Source of the DNA: Polyangiaceae bacterium
GTDB lineage: Bacteria > Myxococcota_A > Polyangia > Polyangiales > Polyangiaceae
Direction of reading: 5' to 3'
Length of the DNA: 64,000 nt
NCBI GenBank assembly: GCA_025936045.1
Contig: JAICUB010000032.1
Coordinates: 1-64,000 of the forward strand
How positions within the stretch are numbered: position 1 is the stretch's first letter; the number at the start of each line of letters is the position of its first letter. The translations under genes were made by a program, and so were the position numbers. Below are positions 37,715 through 46,259 of the stretch, piece by piece. Below the pieces are notes generated by a model, which was not told the DNA's origin, searched no databases, and saw only the letters and a program-made list of their open reading frames with translations.

Positions 37715-37730
37715 AGCAGAGTCCGTGCCG
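37715..37730 (-). promoter_or_regulatory. Candidate sigma-54 promoter for the type III PKS operon
   Basis: The minus strand reads CGGCACGGACTCTGCT, which matches TGGCACGNNNNTTGCW except at the first base of each block; GG and GC have the exact -24/-12 spacing. The start site would be near 37704, leaving a leader of only about ten bases before the PKS start, which is short but possible. Confidence 0.45.
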
Positions 37731-37894
37731 ACCGCGCTGACCCGAGGCAGGGCGCGTCAGATTGTCACTTACGGCAACATGCGCGGGCATTCTGGAGGGA
37801 GGCGCCGCTCGGCCGACGACGAGGGCGGAGCACGGTGATCACGCCGGGGCGGAACACCGCGGCCCAATCGGCGCCTCGCGAGCGCTCACCTGCG

Positions 37895-39508
37895 CTACTG
37901 ACCCCAGCTGAGCTCGGTCGTCATGGTGATGACTTGCGCGTCGCCTTCGTAAACGTCGATGCGTGCGGCGCCCGCTCTTGCCGGGAAGCTCAGGTGTACG
38001 TCGCTCGGGCTACCTGGATTGATGACCGTGAAGTCTTGTACGCCCGTCGAGACGTCGAACGTCGTTACCGCCACGTTCACGAGGTCGGAGTAGTACCAGA
38101 CGCCGGCCATGCTGGGATCGCCCGTCCAAGTCATGCGGAAGCGGACCGGCTCCGTTGCCGGCGTGACGGCCGCGAGGCTGTATTCGCCGGCAACGCTGCC
38201 GGCTAGAGCCATCACGTTCGGGCCGTACGAGCCCTGCGCGGGAAAGCGGACGCGAGAAACCAACGGAAAGGCAGCCGCGTCTCGGAAATGTTGGATGTAG
38301 GTCTCGAAGGCCCCGAGATTGACGTTGAAGCCGAGCGCCGCATAGCGGTCGGTCATGTGCTGACGCACGAGCGCAGGGCTCACGAGCGAAGCCGCATTCA
38401 TCAGCTCCTGCCCCGCTTCCGTATCGCTCAACGTGCCGTCTTGCTCGAGGTCCTGCGAGATGACGGACAAGAGCTCGGAGACCTCGCTCACCGAGAGATA
38501 GCCTTGAAGCAGCGTGGAGATGGCGAGCAGCGCCGCATCCCCTTCCGAGCTTCCCGTTTCGTCGAGCTGTTCGGACGGCGGCAGGCCCGGTAACATGATG
38601 CCGAACGCAGCGAGCACCGCGGACTGGGCTTGTGCCTTGGCGTCATCGAAAGCGCTGCCGTGGGAAACCAAGTACTCGACGCGCGGCGCCTCGAGTTCGG
38701 TGAGGGCGTTGACGTTGACGATGACGCGATCACCGAGGTGGGAAAGCGCATAGAGCTGTAGCTGCGAGGTCGAATCTTCGTCCGTGACCTCGTCGTAGTA
38801 GAAGCCGTTCGCAGTGAGCTCTACGTACGAGCCCGAGGGCGCGTTCATCTCGACGATGAAGCGGCCCAGGTTGTCCGTGACTTGCGCGCTGAACGTCCGC
38901 CCCGTTTGACCGAGCGCGTCGTTCAGCTCGAGCGCGAGCAAGGACGCTCCGCGTTCGAACGCGCCCTTCTGCGCGACGCCGCCGAGCCGCACCAGGCCTG
39001 GTTCTTCGGCACCCGCTGCTCCGCCGAAGTCCGGGCTGTCGAAGTCCCCGCCGGTGCCCCCCGTCGCGGACACGCCGCCGGTCGCGCCGGATCCTCCAGC
39101 GACGCCTCCCGTGCCCAGGAAGCCCGCTGCTCCAGTTGAGCCGCCGGACGCGCCCCTGCCGGTCCTGCCGCCAGACCCGACGCGACCGCCCGCGCCAGCC
39201 CTCCCGCTCATGGTGCCACCCGTAGCAGTGCCGCGGCCGCCGGTCGTGCCGCCCGTAACGGTGGTTCCACCCGTGTTGGTGGTGGCGCCCGCGCCCGTCG
39301 CGCCGCCCGTGCCCGTAGTCGCTCCCGCGCCGACGCTGGCTCCGGCACCGGTCGTCTCCGAACTCCCACCGGTGCCAGGATTTTGGGAGCCACCGGAGTT
39401 TCCCTCGGAACCCAAGTACTGGGTCGACCGACCGCCACAACCGCCGTGAAGCGCGGCCGCGACCACGACCGGCAACCACGGGCAACGCTGCACGACACCT
39501 CGGTGCAT
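37895..39508 (-). CDS. Gly-rich lipoprotein with carboxypeptidase-regulatory-like domain
   Basis: A 537-residue lipoprotein: lipobox HGGC, a very long Gly/Thr/Ala linker (to about residue 175), then a domain starting LGGVAQKGAFERGASLLALELND with a beta-sandwich, an N-V-N-ALTELEAPRVEYLV segment, a helical middle (ALLAISTLLQGYLSVSEVSELL) and a C-terminal beta-rich part. The KGAF start and helical follow-up recur in other myxobacterial and Bacteroidota lipoproteins, where the first domain resembles a carboxypeptidase-regulatory fold. No enzyme motif is seen. It may bind polymers on the cell surface. Confidence 0.72.
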   Translation of the reverse strand: MHRGVVQRCPWLPVVVAAALHGGCGGRSTQYLGSEGNSGGSQNPGTGGSSETTGAGASVGAGATTGTGGATGAGATTNTGGTTVTGGTTGGRGTATGGTMSGRAGAGGRVGSGGRTGRGASGGSTGAAGFLGTGGVAGGSGATGGVSATGGTGGDFDSPDFGGAAGAEEPGLVRLGGVAQKGAFERGASLLALELNDALGQTGRTFSAQVTDNLGRFIVEMNAPSGSYVELTANGFYYDEVTDEDSTSQLQLYALSHLGDRVIVNVNALTELEAPRVEYLVSHGSAFDDAKAQAQSAVLAAFGIMLPGLPPSEQLDETGSSEGDAALLAISTLLQGYLSVSEVSELLSVISQDLEQDGTLSDTEAGQELMNAASLVSPALVRQHMTDRYAALGFNVNLGAFETYIQHFRDAAAFPLVSRVRFPAQGSYGPNVMALAGSVAGEYSLAAVTPATEPVRFRMTWTGDPSMAGVWYYSDLVNVAVTTFDVSTGVQDFTVINPGSPSDVHLSFPARAGAARIDVYEGDAQVITMTTELSWGQ

Positions 39509-39687
39509 CAGGCTCGCCAATTTAGCTCAATGTTCGTGAGCGGGCCCAATAGTGGGCCGAACGGCCTAATGTAACGCCGGCTCGCTCGCAGACTCGAGAA
39601 CACGTGCTCGACGGGCACGCCGTCGAGCACGACGAAGCGCCGGCTCACTGCGATCTCGACACGACGCGTCCGCGCTGCCGAGCGCAC
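39508..39687 (-). CDS. Possible small protein or gene remnant upstream of lipoprotein
   Basis: A 59-codon frame from GTG 39687 that ends exactly at the lipoprotein start (TGATG overlap). The middle codons have strong third-position GC bias (FVVLDGVPVEHVFSS). Continuing upstream in the same frame stays open for about 36 more codons without a good start. No family recognised; a decayed gene is as likely as a small one. The palindrome GTGCTCGACGG...CCGTCGAGCAC at 39604-39630 falls inside it and may simply reflect the coding sequence. Confidence 0.22.
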   Translation of the reverse strand: MRSAARTRRVEIAVSRRFVVLDGVPVEHVFSSLRASRRYIRPFGPLLGPLTNIELNWRA

Positions 39688-39845
39688 CGTCAGTAGAGTC
39701 TTCTGACGCCACTGTTGTCGGCGCGCAGTCGGCGCGCCGAGCGAAACCGCATCGCGTTCGGGGAAGCCATTCCTTCGTATCCATGCTTCACTAAGCCTTG
39801 CTCAACGTGGGACTCGTCGGTGTGCGTGGCCTCGGAATCATCGGC
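39688..39845. other. Divergent intergenic region before the DUF4215 gene
   Basis: This 158-base part of the 337-base divergent gap has no feature I can support beyond a possible leader for the 39846 gene. On the other side, GGCCC-AATAGT-GGGCC (39543-39558) forms a short hairpin. Confidence 0.4.
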
Positions 39846-41963
39846 ATGAGCGCACGGCGCTTCAGCATCCTCGCCATCGCGGCGGCGGCGCTCGCTTGCT
39901 CTTCGGTCCCGAACGACAAGGGCGACGGGGCGCTCGACGGCTCGGGCGGAGGCGACGGGGTCGTCGCCTCGGGCGGGAGCGGCACGGATGCGACCGGCGG
40001 CTCGAACGCGAGCGGTGGCTCGGCAACGAGCGGTGGCTCGAGCGGCGTCATCGTCGTCGGCGGTAGCGGGGGAACCGAGGGGGGCGGCGCTGCCGGGACG
40101 GGCGGCGACGACACTGACCCCGCGTACTGCGGTGACGGCCTCATCAATCACGCGGGCGAAGTTTGCGACGACGGCAACGCGCAGTCGGGCGACGGCTGCA
40201 CCGCGACCTGCCAAATCGAGGCAAACTTCGCTTGTCCGACGCCCGGCATGCCCTGCGTCAGCACCATCCGCTGCGGTGACGGCCGCGTCGAAGGCAACGA
40301 GACGTGCGACGACACGACGCACACGCCCGCGTCGGGTGACGGCTGCGACGAGCAGTGCCAGCTCGAGCCGGGCTACGTGTGTCCGGTACCCGGTGCCGCG
40401 TGCCGCCCCCTCTGTGGTGACGCCCTCCTTCTCGGCCGCGAGCAGTGCGACGACGGCAACACCACCACCGGTGACGGCTGCGACGACAACTGCGCGCTCG
40501 AGCCCGGCTGGGTGTGCCCGCTCGGCGAGCCTTGTCGCATGACCGTTTGCGGCGACGGGACGCAGGAAGGTTCCGAGCAGTGCGACGACGGCAATACGCA
40601 CCCTTACGACGGCTGCGCGCCTGATTGCACGAAGGAGCCGACGTGCGGCACCGACACGAGCCCCGTCGGAAAGTGCGTTTCGACGTGCGGCGACGGGATA
40701 CTGCTCGCGTCGGACGGTGAGGAATGCGACGACGGCAACGCCGTTTCCAGCGACGGGTGCAGCGCCGACTGCAAGCTCGAGGCGGGCTACCAATGCACGA
40801 CGGTCCTCGACAACCCTCCGGATTCGGTCGACCTGCCGATCGTCATTCGCGATTTCAAGAACGGCGACGACACGGACGGGCATCCGGATTTCGCCACGGA
40901 ATGCTGCGGAACACCGACGGGCGTCGTCGAGCCGCTGCTCGGGGCGGACCGCAAACCCGTCTACGCCGGTACGGACGCGACACCGATGCCCACGACCACG
41001 GGCAAAACGAACTTCGATCAGTGGTACCGCGACGTCGACACCGTGAACATGCGCTTCGATCAGACCATCACGCTCGCCCACACGGCGACGGGCGCCTACT
41101 CGATGAACAGCGCCACCGACGCGCCGTGGGCGCAGCTCACTAGCCCGGCGGGGTTCTTCCCGATCGACGACATGGGCTTCGGCAACGAAGACCTCTCCCA
41201 CAACTACTCGTTTACGAGCGAGCTTCGCTACTGGTTCGAGTTCAAAGGCAACGAGGTTTTGAACTTCAGCGGTGACGACGACGTCTGGGTCTTCCTCAAC
41301 GGCCAACTCGCCGTCGACCTCGGAGGCGTACACGCGCGTGAGTACGGCACGGTCGCGCTCGACGCGATGGGCCACGGTCAGAGCTGTACGGGCCAGAGCT
41401 GCACCCCTGCCGGCGACACCGACTTTGGCCTGGAGGTCGGCAACATCTACGAGACGGTCGTCTTTCAAGCCGAGAGGAACCCCCGCGACTCCAACTATTG
41501 GCTGACGCTGACGAACTTCCTCGCCGGCAAGAGCCAATGCACTCCTGTCTGTGGTGACGGCGTCGTCACGGCGAACGAGGCCTGCGACCTCGGCGCGGCG
41601 AACAACATGGGAGCCGAGGGCGGCTGCAATCCTGACTGCACCCTGGCCGCATACTGCGGCGACGGTCACGTGGACCCGGGGGAAGTGTGCGACGACGGTT
41701 CGAATACGAGCACCTACGGCGGCTGCGCGGCGGGCTGCGTGCTCGGACCCACCTGTGGCGACGGCGTCGTGCAAGCACCCTTCGAGGAGTGCGACGACGG
41801 CATGAACGCCGGCGGCTACGGCGGATGCGACCCCGATTGCCAATACGGTCCGCGCTGCGGCGACGGCACCGTCGACGCCGCGCACGAGCAATGCGACGAC
41901 GGCTCCCAGAACGGCAAGGACGGCGTCTGCCGCGGCGACTGTACCCCTCAGGGCGTGCGTTGA
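39846..41963 (+). CDS. DUF4215 / fibro-slime domain lipoprotein
   Basis: A 705-residue surface lipoprotein. Signal with lipobox ALAC, a Gly/Ser/Ala linker, then multiple DUF4215 (myxococcus Cys-rich) repeats of the form CGDGxxxxxExCDDGNxxxGDGC: about five before a fibro-slime domain and four after. The fibro-slime domain (about residues 335-560) has LPIVIRDFKNGDD, FAT ECCG, ELRYWFEFKGNEVLNFSGDDDVWVFLNGQLAVDLGG and GNIYETVVFQAERNP, listed only as landmarks; the PA14-like fold often binds sugar with calcium. It is probably an adhesin or extracellular matrix protein. ATG 39846 gives a proper signal; TTG 39798 is the furthest alternative. Confidence 0.88.
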   Translation: MSARRFSILAIAAAALACSSVPNDKGDGALDGSGGGDGVVASGGSGTDATGGSNASGGSATSGGSSGVIVVGGSGGTEGGGAAGTGGDDTDPAYCGDGLINHAGEVCDDGNAQSGDGCTATCQIEANFACPTPGMPCVSTIRCGDGRVEGNETCDDTTHTPASGDGCDEQCQLEPGYVCPVPGAACRPLCGDALLLGREQCDDGNTTTGDGCDDNCALEPGWVCPLGEPCRMTVCGDGTQEGSEQCDDGNTHPYDGCAPDCTKEPTCGTDTSPVGKCVSTCGDGILLASDGEECDDGNAVSSDGCSADCKLEAGYQCTTVLDNPPDSVDLPIVIRDFKNGDDTDGHPDFATECCGTPTGVVEPLLGADRKPVYAGTDATPMPTTTGKTNFDQWYRDVDTVNMRFDQTITLAHTATGAYSMNSATDAPWAQLTSPAGFFPIDDMGFGNEDLSHNYSFTSELRYWFEFKGNEVLNFSGDDDVWVFLNGQLAVDLGGVHAREYGTVALDAMGHGQSCTGQSCTPAGDTDFGLEVGNIYETVVFQAERNPRDSNYWLTLTNFLAGKSQCTPVCGDGVVTANEACDLGAANNMGAEGGCNPDCTLAAYCGDGHVDPGEVCDDGSNTSTYGGCAAGCVLGPTCGDGVVQAPFEECDDGMNAGGYGGCDPDCQYGPRCGDGTVDAAHEQCDDGSQNGKDGVCRGDCTPQGVR

Positions 41964-41987
41964 GAACCCCGCCGCCCGCGACATTTC

Positions 41988-42377
41988 ATGGCATCGATCA
42001 AAAAAGAGATCTCGACTTCCGCTAAGCTCGACGTGGTCTGGGCAGCGATCCGTGACATCGGAGCGCTGCACACTCGCCTGGTTCCAGGCTTCGTCTTGGA
42101 CACGCGGGTCGAAGGCAACGCGCGCTGGGTCACGTTTGCGAACGGCTCGGTCGTGAAGGAGGTGATCGTAACCGTCGACGATGAGCAGCACCGCTTGGTG
42201 TGGACTACCGAGGGCGGCATACTCACGCACTACAATGGTTCGGTTCAGGTGGTCGCCACGCCGGATGGCAGTCGCGTCACGTGGCTTGCCGACCTCTTGC
42301 CGGACACGGCAGAAAAAACCATCGACGGCATGATGAGCCAGGGCATGGCCGCGATGCAGACGGCGCTCGGTCGCTGA
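41988..42377 (+). CDS. SRPBCC (polyketide cyclase-like) protein
   Basis: A 129-residue START/SRPBCC fold protein: KKEISTSAKLDVVWAAIRDIGALHTRLVPGFV, then alternating strands RWVTFANGSVVKEVIVTVD, HRLVWTTEGG and the long C-terminal helix TIDGMMSQGMAAMQTAL. Members bind hydrophobic ligands or act as cyclases; no more can be said. It follows the DUF4215 lipoprotein by 24 bases. Confidence 0.85.
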   Translation: MASIKKEISTSAKLDVVWAAIRDIGALHTRLVPGFVLDTRVEGNARWVTFANGSVVKEVIVTVDDEQHRLVWTTEGGILTHYNGSVQVVATPDGSRVTWLADLLPDTAEKTIDGMMSQGMAAMQTALGR

Positions 42378-42414
42378 GCCGCCTTCCGAGTCCGGCGCCG
42401 ACCGAGGCTCACTC

Positions 42415-45400
42415 CTAGCCGCTCCGATTTCCAGCCGCGAGCTGCGAAACCACCGACACGAGCGCGCGAGGGTCGACCGGCTTTCCGAGGTGCACGTTGT
42501 AGCCGGCGGCCATGGCTTTGGCGCTGTCCTCTTCTCGCACGAAGGCGCTCAACGCGACCGCCGGAACGTTGCCGCCGTCCTTTTCCGGAAGCGCGCGGAC
42601 ACGCGCCATGAAGGAGTAGCCGTCTTCGTCGGGCATGCCGATGTCGCTCACGATGACGTGCGGGCGGAGTGTGCGCAGCGCCTCGAAGCCTTTGCGCGCC
42701 GACCTGAACGTTTCTACCGAGGCTCCGCCTTCGGTGAGTACTTCCATGATGAGCTCGAGAGCATCGGGGTCGTCGTCCACCACCAAAACGCGAAGCCCTG
42801 CAAGCAACGGCCGAGCTGGCGAGGGCGCGGCAGGCGCGGGCGGTGCGTCGGAAGGTGCGACGGCGCGGACCGGGAGCGTCAGCGTGAAGGTTGCTCCCCT
42901 GCCGACGCCTTCGCTGAATGCCTCGACTGTCCCGCGATGGAGCTCGACGATGTTCCGGACGAGCGCAAGACCGAGACCGAGCCCGCCGACGCGTCTCGTC
43001 GTCGTCGAGTCCGCCTGGCGAAACCGATCGAAGACGAAGGGGAGGAACCCCGGATCGATGCCGACGCCGTTGTCCGATACCGACAGGACGACGCGTGAGC
43101 CCTCTTGCCGGACTTTCACCACGACCTTCCCGCCCGTATCCGTGAACTTCACGGCGTTCGACAGCAGGTTCCAGATTGCCTGCTGCAAGCGCTCGGGGTC
43201 CGCCACCAGCAGACAACAGCTGCTTTCGGCGTTGAATTCGAGCTCGACGCGCTTGGCGCTCGCCGACGGGCGTACCACCTCGAGCGCATCGCGCACGACG
43301 GGGACCAAGTCGATGGGCTTCGCGTCGATGCGAAACTTGCCCGTGATCACGCGCGACACATCCAGAATGTCGTCGATGATCTTCACCTGTGCCTGCGCGT
43401 TGCGATAGATGACGTCGATCGGCTTCGTGAGGCTCGGAGCCGTCACGCGGTCCTTCAAGAGCCGCGCCCAGCCGAGGATGGCGCTCAGCGGCGTGCGAAG
43501 CTCGTGCGACACGGTCGCGAGGAACTCGTCTTTCGCCTTGCTCGCTTCCTCGGCGCGACGAGCCGCGTTTTGCGCGTCGGCGTAGAGTCGCGAGTTTTCG
43601 AGCGCTGCCCCCGTTCGTCGTCCGATTTCCTCGGCGAGCGCGACGTGCGACCAGTCGTACCGGCCGCGAGCACCCTGGGAAAAGAACACGATGACACCGA
43701 CGGTCGCTCCGCGGAGCTTGATTGGAGCGAGGAGCGAGGAGCTCGGCGCCGAGGGAGAGTCCACGGCGAAAATGCCGCCTTCTCCTGCGCGAATCACGTG
43801 CCAAGGGCCGTGCAGCTCCGCTCTCGTGGTAGCGAGGTAAGTCTGGAAATCCATTGCGGCGCGCAGCTGTTCCGAGGGCGCGCCGGCGACCGCCAAAGGA
43901 CGCAAATCCTCCTCGGACCCGAGCGCGACGCCGCACCAATCAGCGAGACCTGGAACCAGCGCATCGGCGAGCGCCTCCAGCATCTCGGCTTCATCGAGTG
44001 ACGTCCCGAGCGCTGCGGTCGCCTCGGCTAGATAGCGCGTCTGACGCTGTTGCCGCCGCTCCGCCGTGATGTCGTGCAAAATCGTAATCGTGAGCTCGGG
44101 CTCGCCGCCGCCCCCCGATACCTTGTTCGTACGCGCCGACACCCAGCGATCGCGCCGGCTGGCGCGATCCCTCAGGTGGACGACGCGGCCCGAGGTTTGG
44201 CCGGGCGAGGTGCCTCCAAACGGCGCTGGTGAGGGTTCGACGCTCCTGTCCTGTTCGTCGAGTAGCTCGATGCGCGACAGAACACCCCCCGCTGCGTTCA
44301 AAAGCTCGAGCACGCTCGCGAAGCCGAACAGCTCCGCCGCCATCGCGTTGGCAAAGACGGCCCCGCCCGCGACATCTTGCGCGATGATCGCGTCGGCGAC
44401 GCCTTCGAACATCACCTGCAACCGTTCGCTCAACGCGCGGTAGCGCTCCTCGCTCCCTCGGATGCGATGTTCGGCTTCTTCCGCCGCTGCGCGCGCGGCC
44501 TGTTCGCGCACCAGGGCTCGTTGCTTTTCCTCCGCTTCGCGCCGCACCGTGAGGTCGCGCGTGATCTTGGCGAAGCCGAGCAGCGCGCCGCGCGCGTCAT
44601 AGAGGGCCGTAACGATGGCATTGGCCCAGAAGCGCGTGCCGTCCTTGCGTACGCGCCAACCTTCGTCTTCGAAGCGTCCCCTGGTCCGCGCGGCCTCGAG
44701 CTCACGCGCCGGCTTGCCGGCGTCGACGTCCTCCTGCGGGAAGAAGAGCGCAAAATTGCGCCCGATGATCTCGGTTGCGAGATACCCTTTCATGCGTTCC
44801 GCCCCGACGTTCCAGGTCGAGACGCGACCTTCCGGATCGAGCATGTAGATGGCGTAGTCGCCGATGTTCTCGATCAGGAGCCGGAAACGTTCCTCGGACT
44901 TTCGCAGCTCCTCCTCGACGTGGCGCCGCTGCGTGAGGTCTCGCGTTACTTTCGCAAAACCGATCACTTTACCGCTCGAGTCTCGCAACGCAGTGATGAC
45001 GACGTTGGCCCAGAAGCGCGAGCCGTCCTTTTTTACGCGCCAACTCTCGTCTTCGACGCGTCCTTCTCGACGTACCGTGTCGAGGATGTGTTCGGGCTTC
45101 CCGGCGCGACGATCCTCTTCCGTGTAGAAGACGGAGAAGTGCCGTCCCAGGATGTCTTTTTCGCGGTAGCCTTTGAGGCGCTCGGCGCCCGAGTTCCAGG
45201 TCGCGATATGACCGGTCGCGTCGAGCATGAAGATGGCGTAGTCGATGACCGCATCGACCAAATGGTGGAAGCGCTGTTCGGATTGCCTGAGGGCCTCCTC
45301 ATCGAGGCGCTTGGCCGTGAGGTCGCGCGTGACCTTGCCGAACCCGCGTAGTTCGCCACTTTCGTCGCGAATAGCGGTAATGACGACGTTCGCCCAGAAC

Positions 45401-45717
45401 AGCGACCCGTCCTTCCGCACGCGCCAGCCTTCGTCTTCGACCCGGCCGAAGAGCTTTGCCGTTTCGAGCTCGCGTTGCGGCTTGCCCGCCGTGACGTCCT
45501 CCGGCGGGTAGAAGCGAGAGAAGTGCTGGCCGAGGATTTCTTCGGCCGTATAGCCTTTGATGCTTTCGGCACCGCGGTTCCACGTCGCAATGCGACCCTC
45601 GGAGTCGAGCAAGAACATCGCGTAGTCGGTGACGCTCTCTACGAACAGGCGGCAGTCGCTCGACGAGAGCGACGGCGCACGGGGGAGGCGGACCAAATTC
45701 GAGGGCGGGGGAGACAT
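42415..45717 (-). CDS. Hybrid histidine kinase with three near-identical PAS domains
   Basis: A 1100-residue soluble sensor. Three PAS domains begin at residues 31, 159 and 287, an exact 128-residue period, each with DYAxxxLDxxGxxxTWN and the WRVxKDGxxFWANxxxTA core; they resemble PAS domains of blue-light or redox type. A fourth PAS (about 425-540) and a GAF domain (about 560-715) precede HisKA (His738 in SHELRTPLSAIL), HATPase (NLLSNAVKF, DNGVGID, GLGLGLALVRN) and a C-terminal receiver with Asp1025 in SDIGMPDEDG. No membrane segment. It is divergent from another large kinase at 46260. Confidence 0.92.
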   Translation of the reverse strand: MSPPPSNLVRLPRAPSLSSSDCRLFVESVTDYAMFLLDSEGRIATWNRGAESIKGYTAEEILGQHFSRFYPPEDVTAGKPQRELETAKLFGRVEDEGWRVRKDGSLFWANVVITAIRDESGELRGFGKVTRDLTAKRLDEEALRQSEQRFHHLVDAVIDYAIFMLDATGHIATWNSGAERLKGYREKDILGRHFSVFYTEEDRRAGKPEHILDTVRREGRVEDESWRVKKDGSRFWANVVITALRDSSGKVIGFAKVTRDLTQRRHVEEELRKSEERFRLLIENIGDYAIYMLDPEGRVSTWNVGAERMKGYLATEIIGRNFALFFPQEDVDAGKPARELEAARTRGRFEDEGWRVRKDGTRFWANAIVTALYDARGALLGFAKITRDLTVRREAEEKQRALVREQAARAAAEEAEHRIRGSEERYRALSERLQVMFEGVADAIIAQDVAGGAVFANAMAAELFGFASVLELLNAAGGVLSRIELLDEQDRSVEPSPAPFGGTSPGQTSGRVVHLRDRASRRDRWVSARTNKVSGGGGEPELTITILHDITAERRQQRQTRYLAEATAALGTSLDEAEMLEALADALVPGLADWCGVALGSEEDLRPLAVAGAPSEQLRAAMDFQTYLATTRAELHGPWHVIRAGEGGIFAVDSPSAPSSSLLAPIKLRGATVGVIVFFSQGARGRYDWSHVALAEEIGRRTGAALENSRLYADAQNAARRAEEASKAKDEFLATVSHELRTPLSAILGWARLLKDRVTAPSLTKPIDVIYRNAQAQVKIIDDILDVSRVITGKFRIDAKPIDLVPVVRDALEVVRPSASAKRVELEFNAESSCCLLVADPERLQQAIWNLLSNAVKFTDTGGKVVVKVRQEGSRVVLSVSDNGVGIDPGFLPFVFDRFRQADSTTTRRVGGLGLGLALVRNIVELHRGTVEAFSEGVGRGATFTLTLPVRAVAPSDAPPAPAAPSPARPLLAGLRVLVVDDDPDALELIMEVLTEGGASVETFRSARKGFEALRTLRPHVIVSDIGMPDEDGYSFMARVRALPEKDGGNVPAVALSAFVREEDSAKAMAAGYNVHLGKPVDPRALVSVVSQLAAGNRSG

Positions 45718-46259
45718 GGCGACGAGTCCAATCTGTTAATCGCGGGCGGACGTAGCCTCCAAGGGGAGACATGCGCCACTCTTTGCAAGCGGGGCAGCTT
45801 GTCGCGCAACGAGGCCCCGGGCGTTGGGCTGTCCAAAGCGCGCCTCGTCAACACCGGCGCTTCGAGCGACGAACGACTCGCCGCGCTCGAAGCGGAATTC
45901 GCCGGCTCAGAGCTCGAACCCCGCTTCAGCGATTTCCGTGCACGTTGCGTGCCGCGCCCGACGCTTCGCCTTCGACGACCGCGGCCCGGACCTGGTACGC
46001 ATCCTGCTCACGACGGCGCGATGCCCCGGACACGCACGTTCCGCGTGCGCTTTGGACCCGTATCGAATCGCCCCAACTTTGCCTTGAAGATCCGCATGCC
46101 GTCGCGCGGCCCCTCGGCGCTCCGGGCATGGCAGAAAGCGACAGTGAGGCACAAGCGGCGGCCCCTTTACCCCCTCGTGGCGGCGCTTGCCATACCCGCT
46201 TACCCCGCTAAGTGTTGCTCTGATCGAGCGGGTTTGGCTCGACAGCGCGGTGAGAGCTC
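45718..46259. other. 542-base divergent region between two histidine kinase genes
   Basis: No gene I can support. Short stretches look coding in alternating frames (for example DERLAALEAEFAGSELEPRFSDF around 45870-45935), which could mean a frameshifted remnant, but nothing matches a family. No strong palindrome was seen. Confidence 0.45.

Noticed and set aside
39604-39630. Perfect 11-base inverted repeat GTGCTCGACGG/CCGTCGAGCAC
   Set aside because: It coincides with a coding-like frame and has no neighbouring promoter; noted but not called an operator.
39690-42230. Open frame of 846 codons on the minus strand
   Set aside because: It is antisense to the DUF4215/fibro-slime gene, whose repeated Cys motifs leave no doubt about the real strand; long antisense frames are normal at this GC content.
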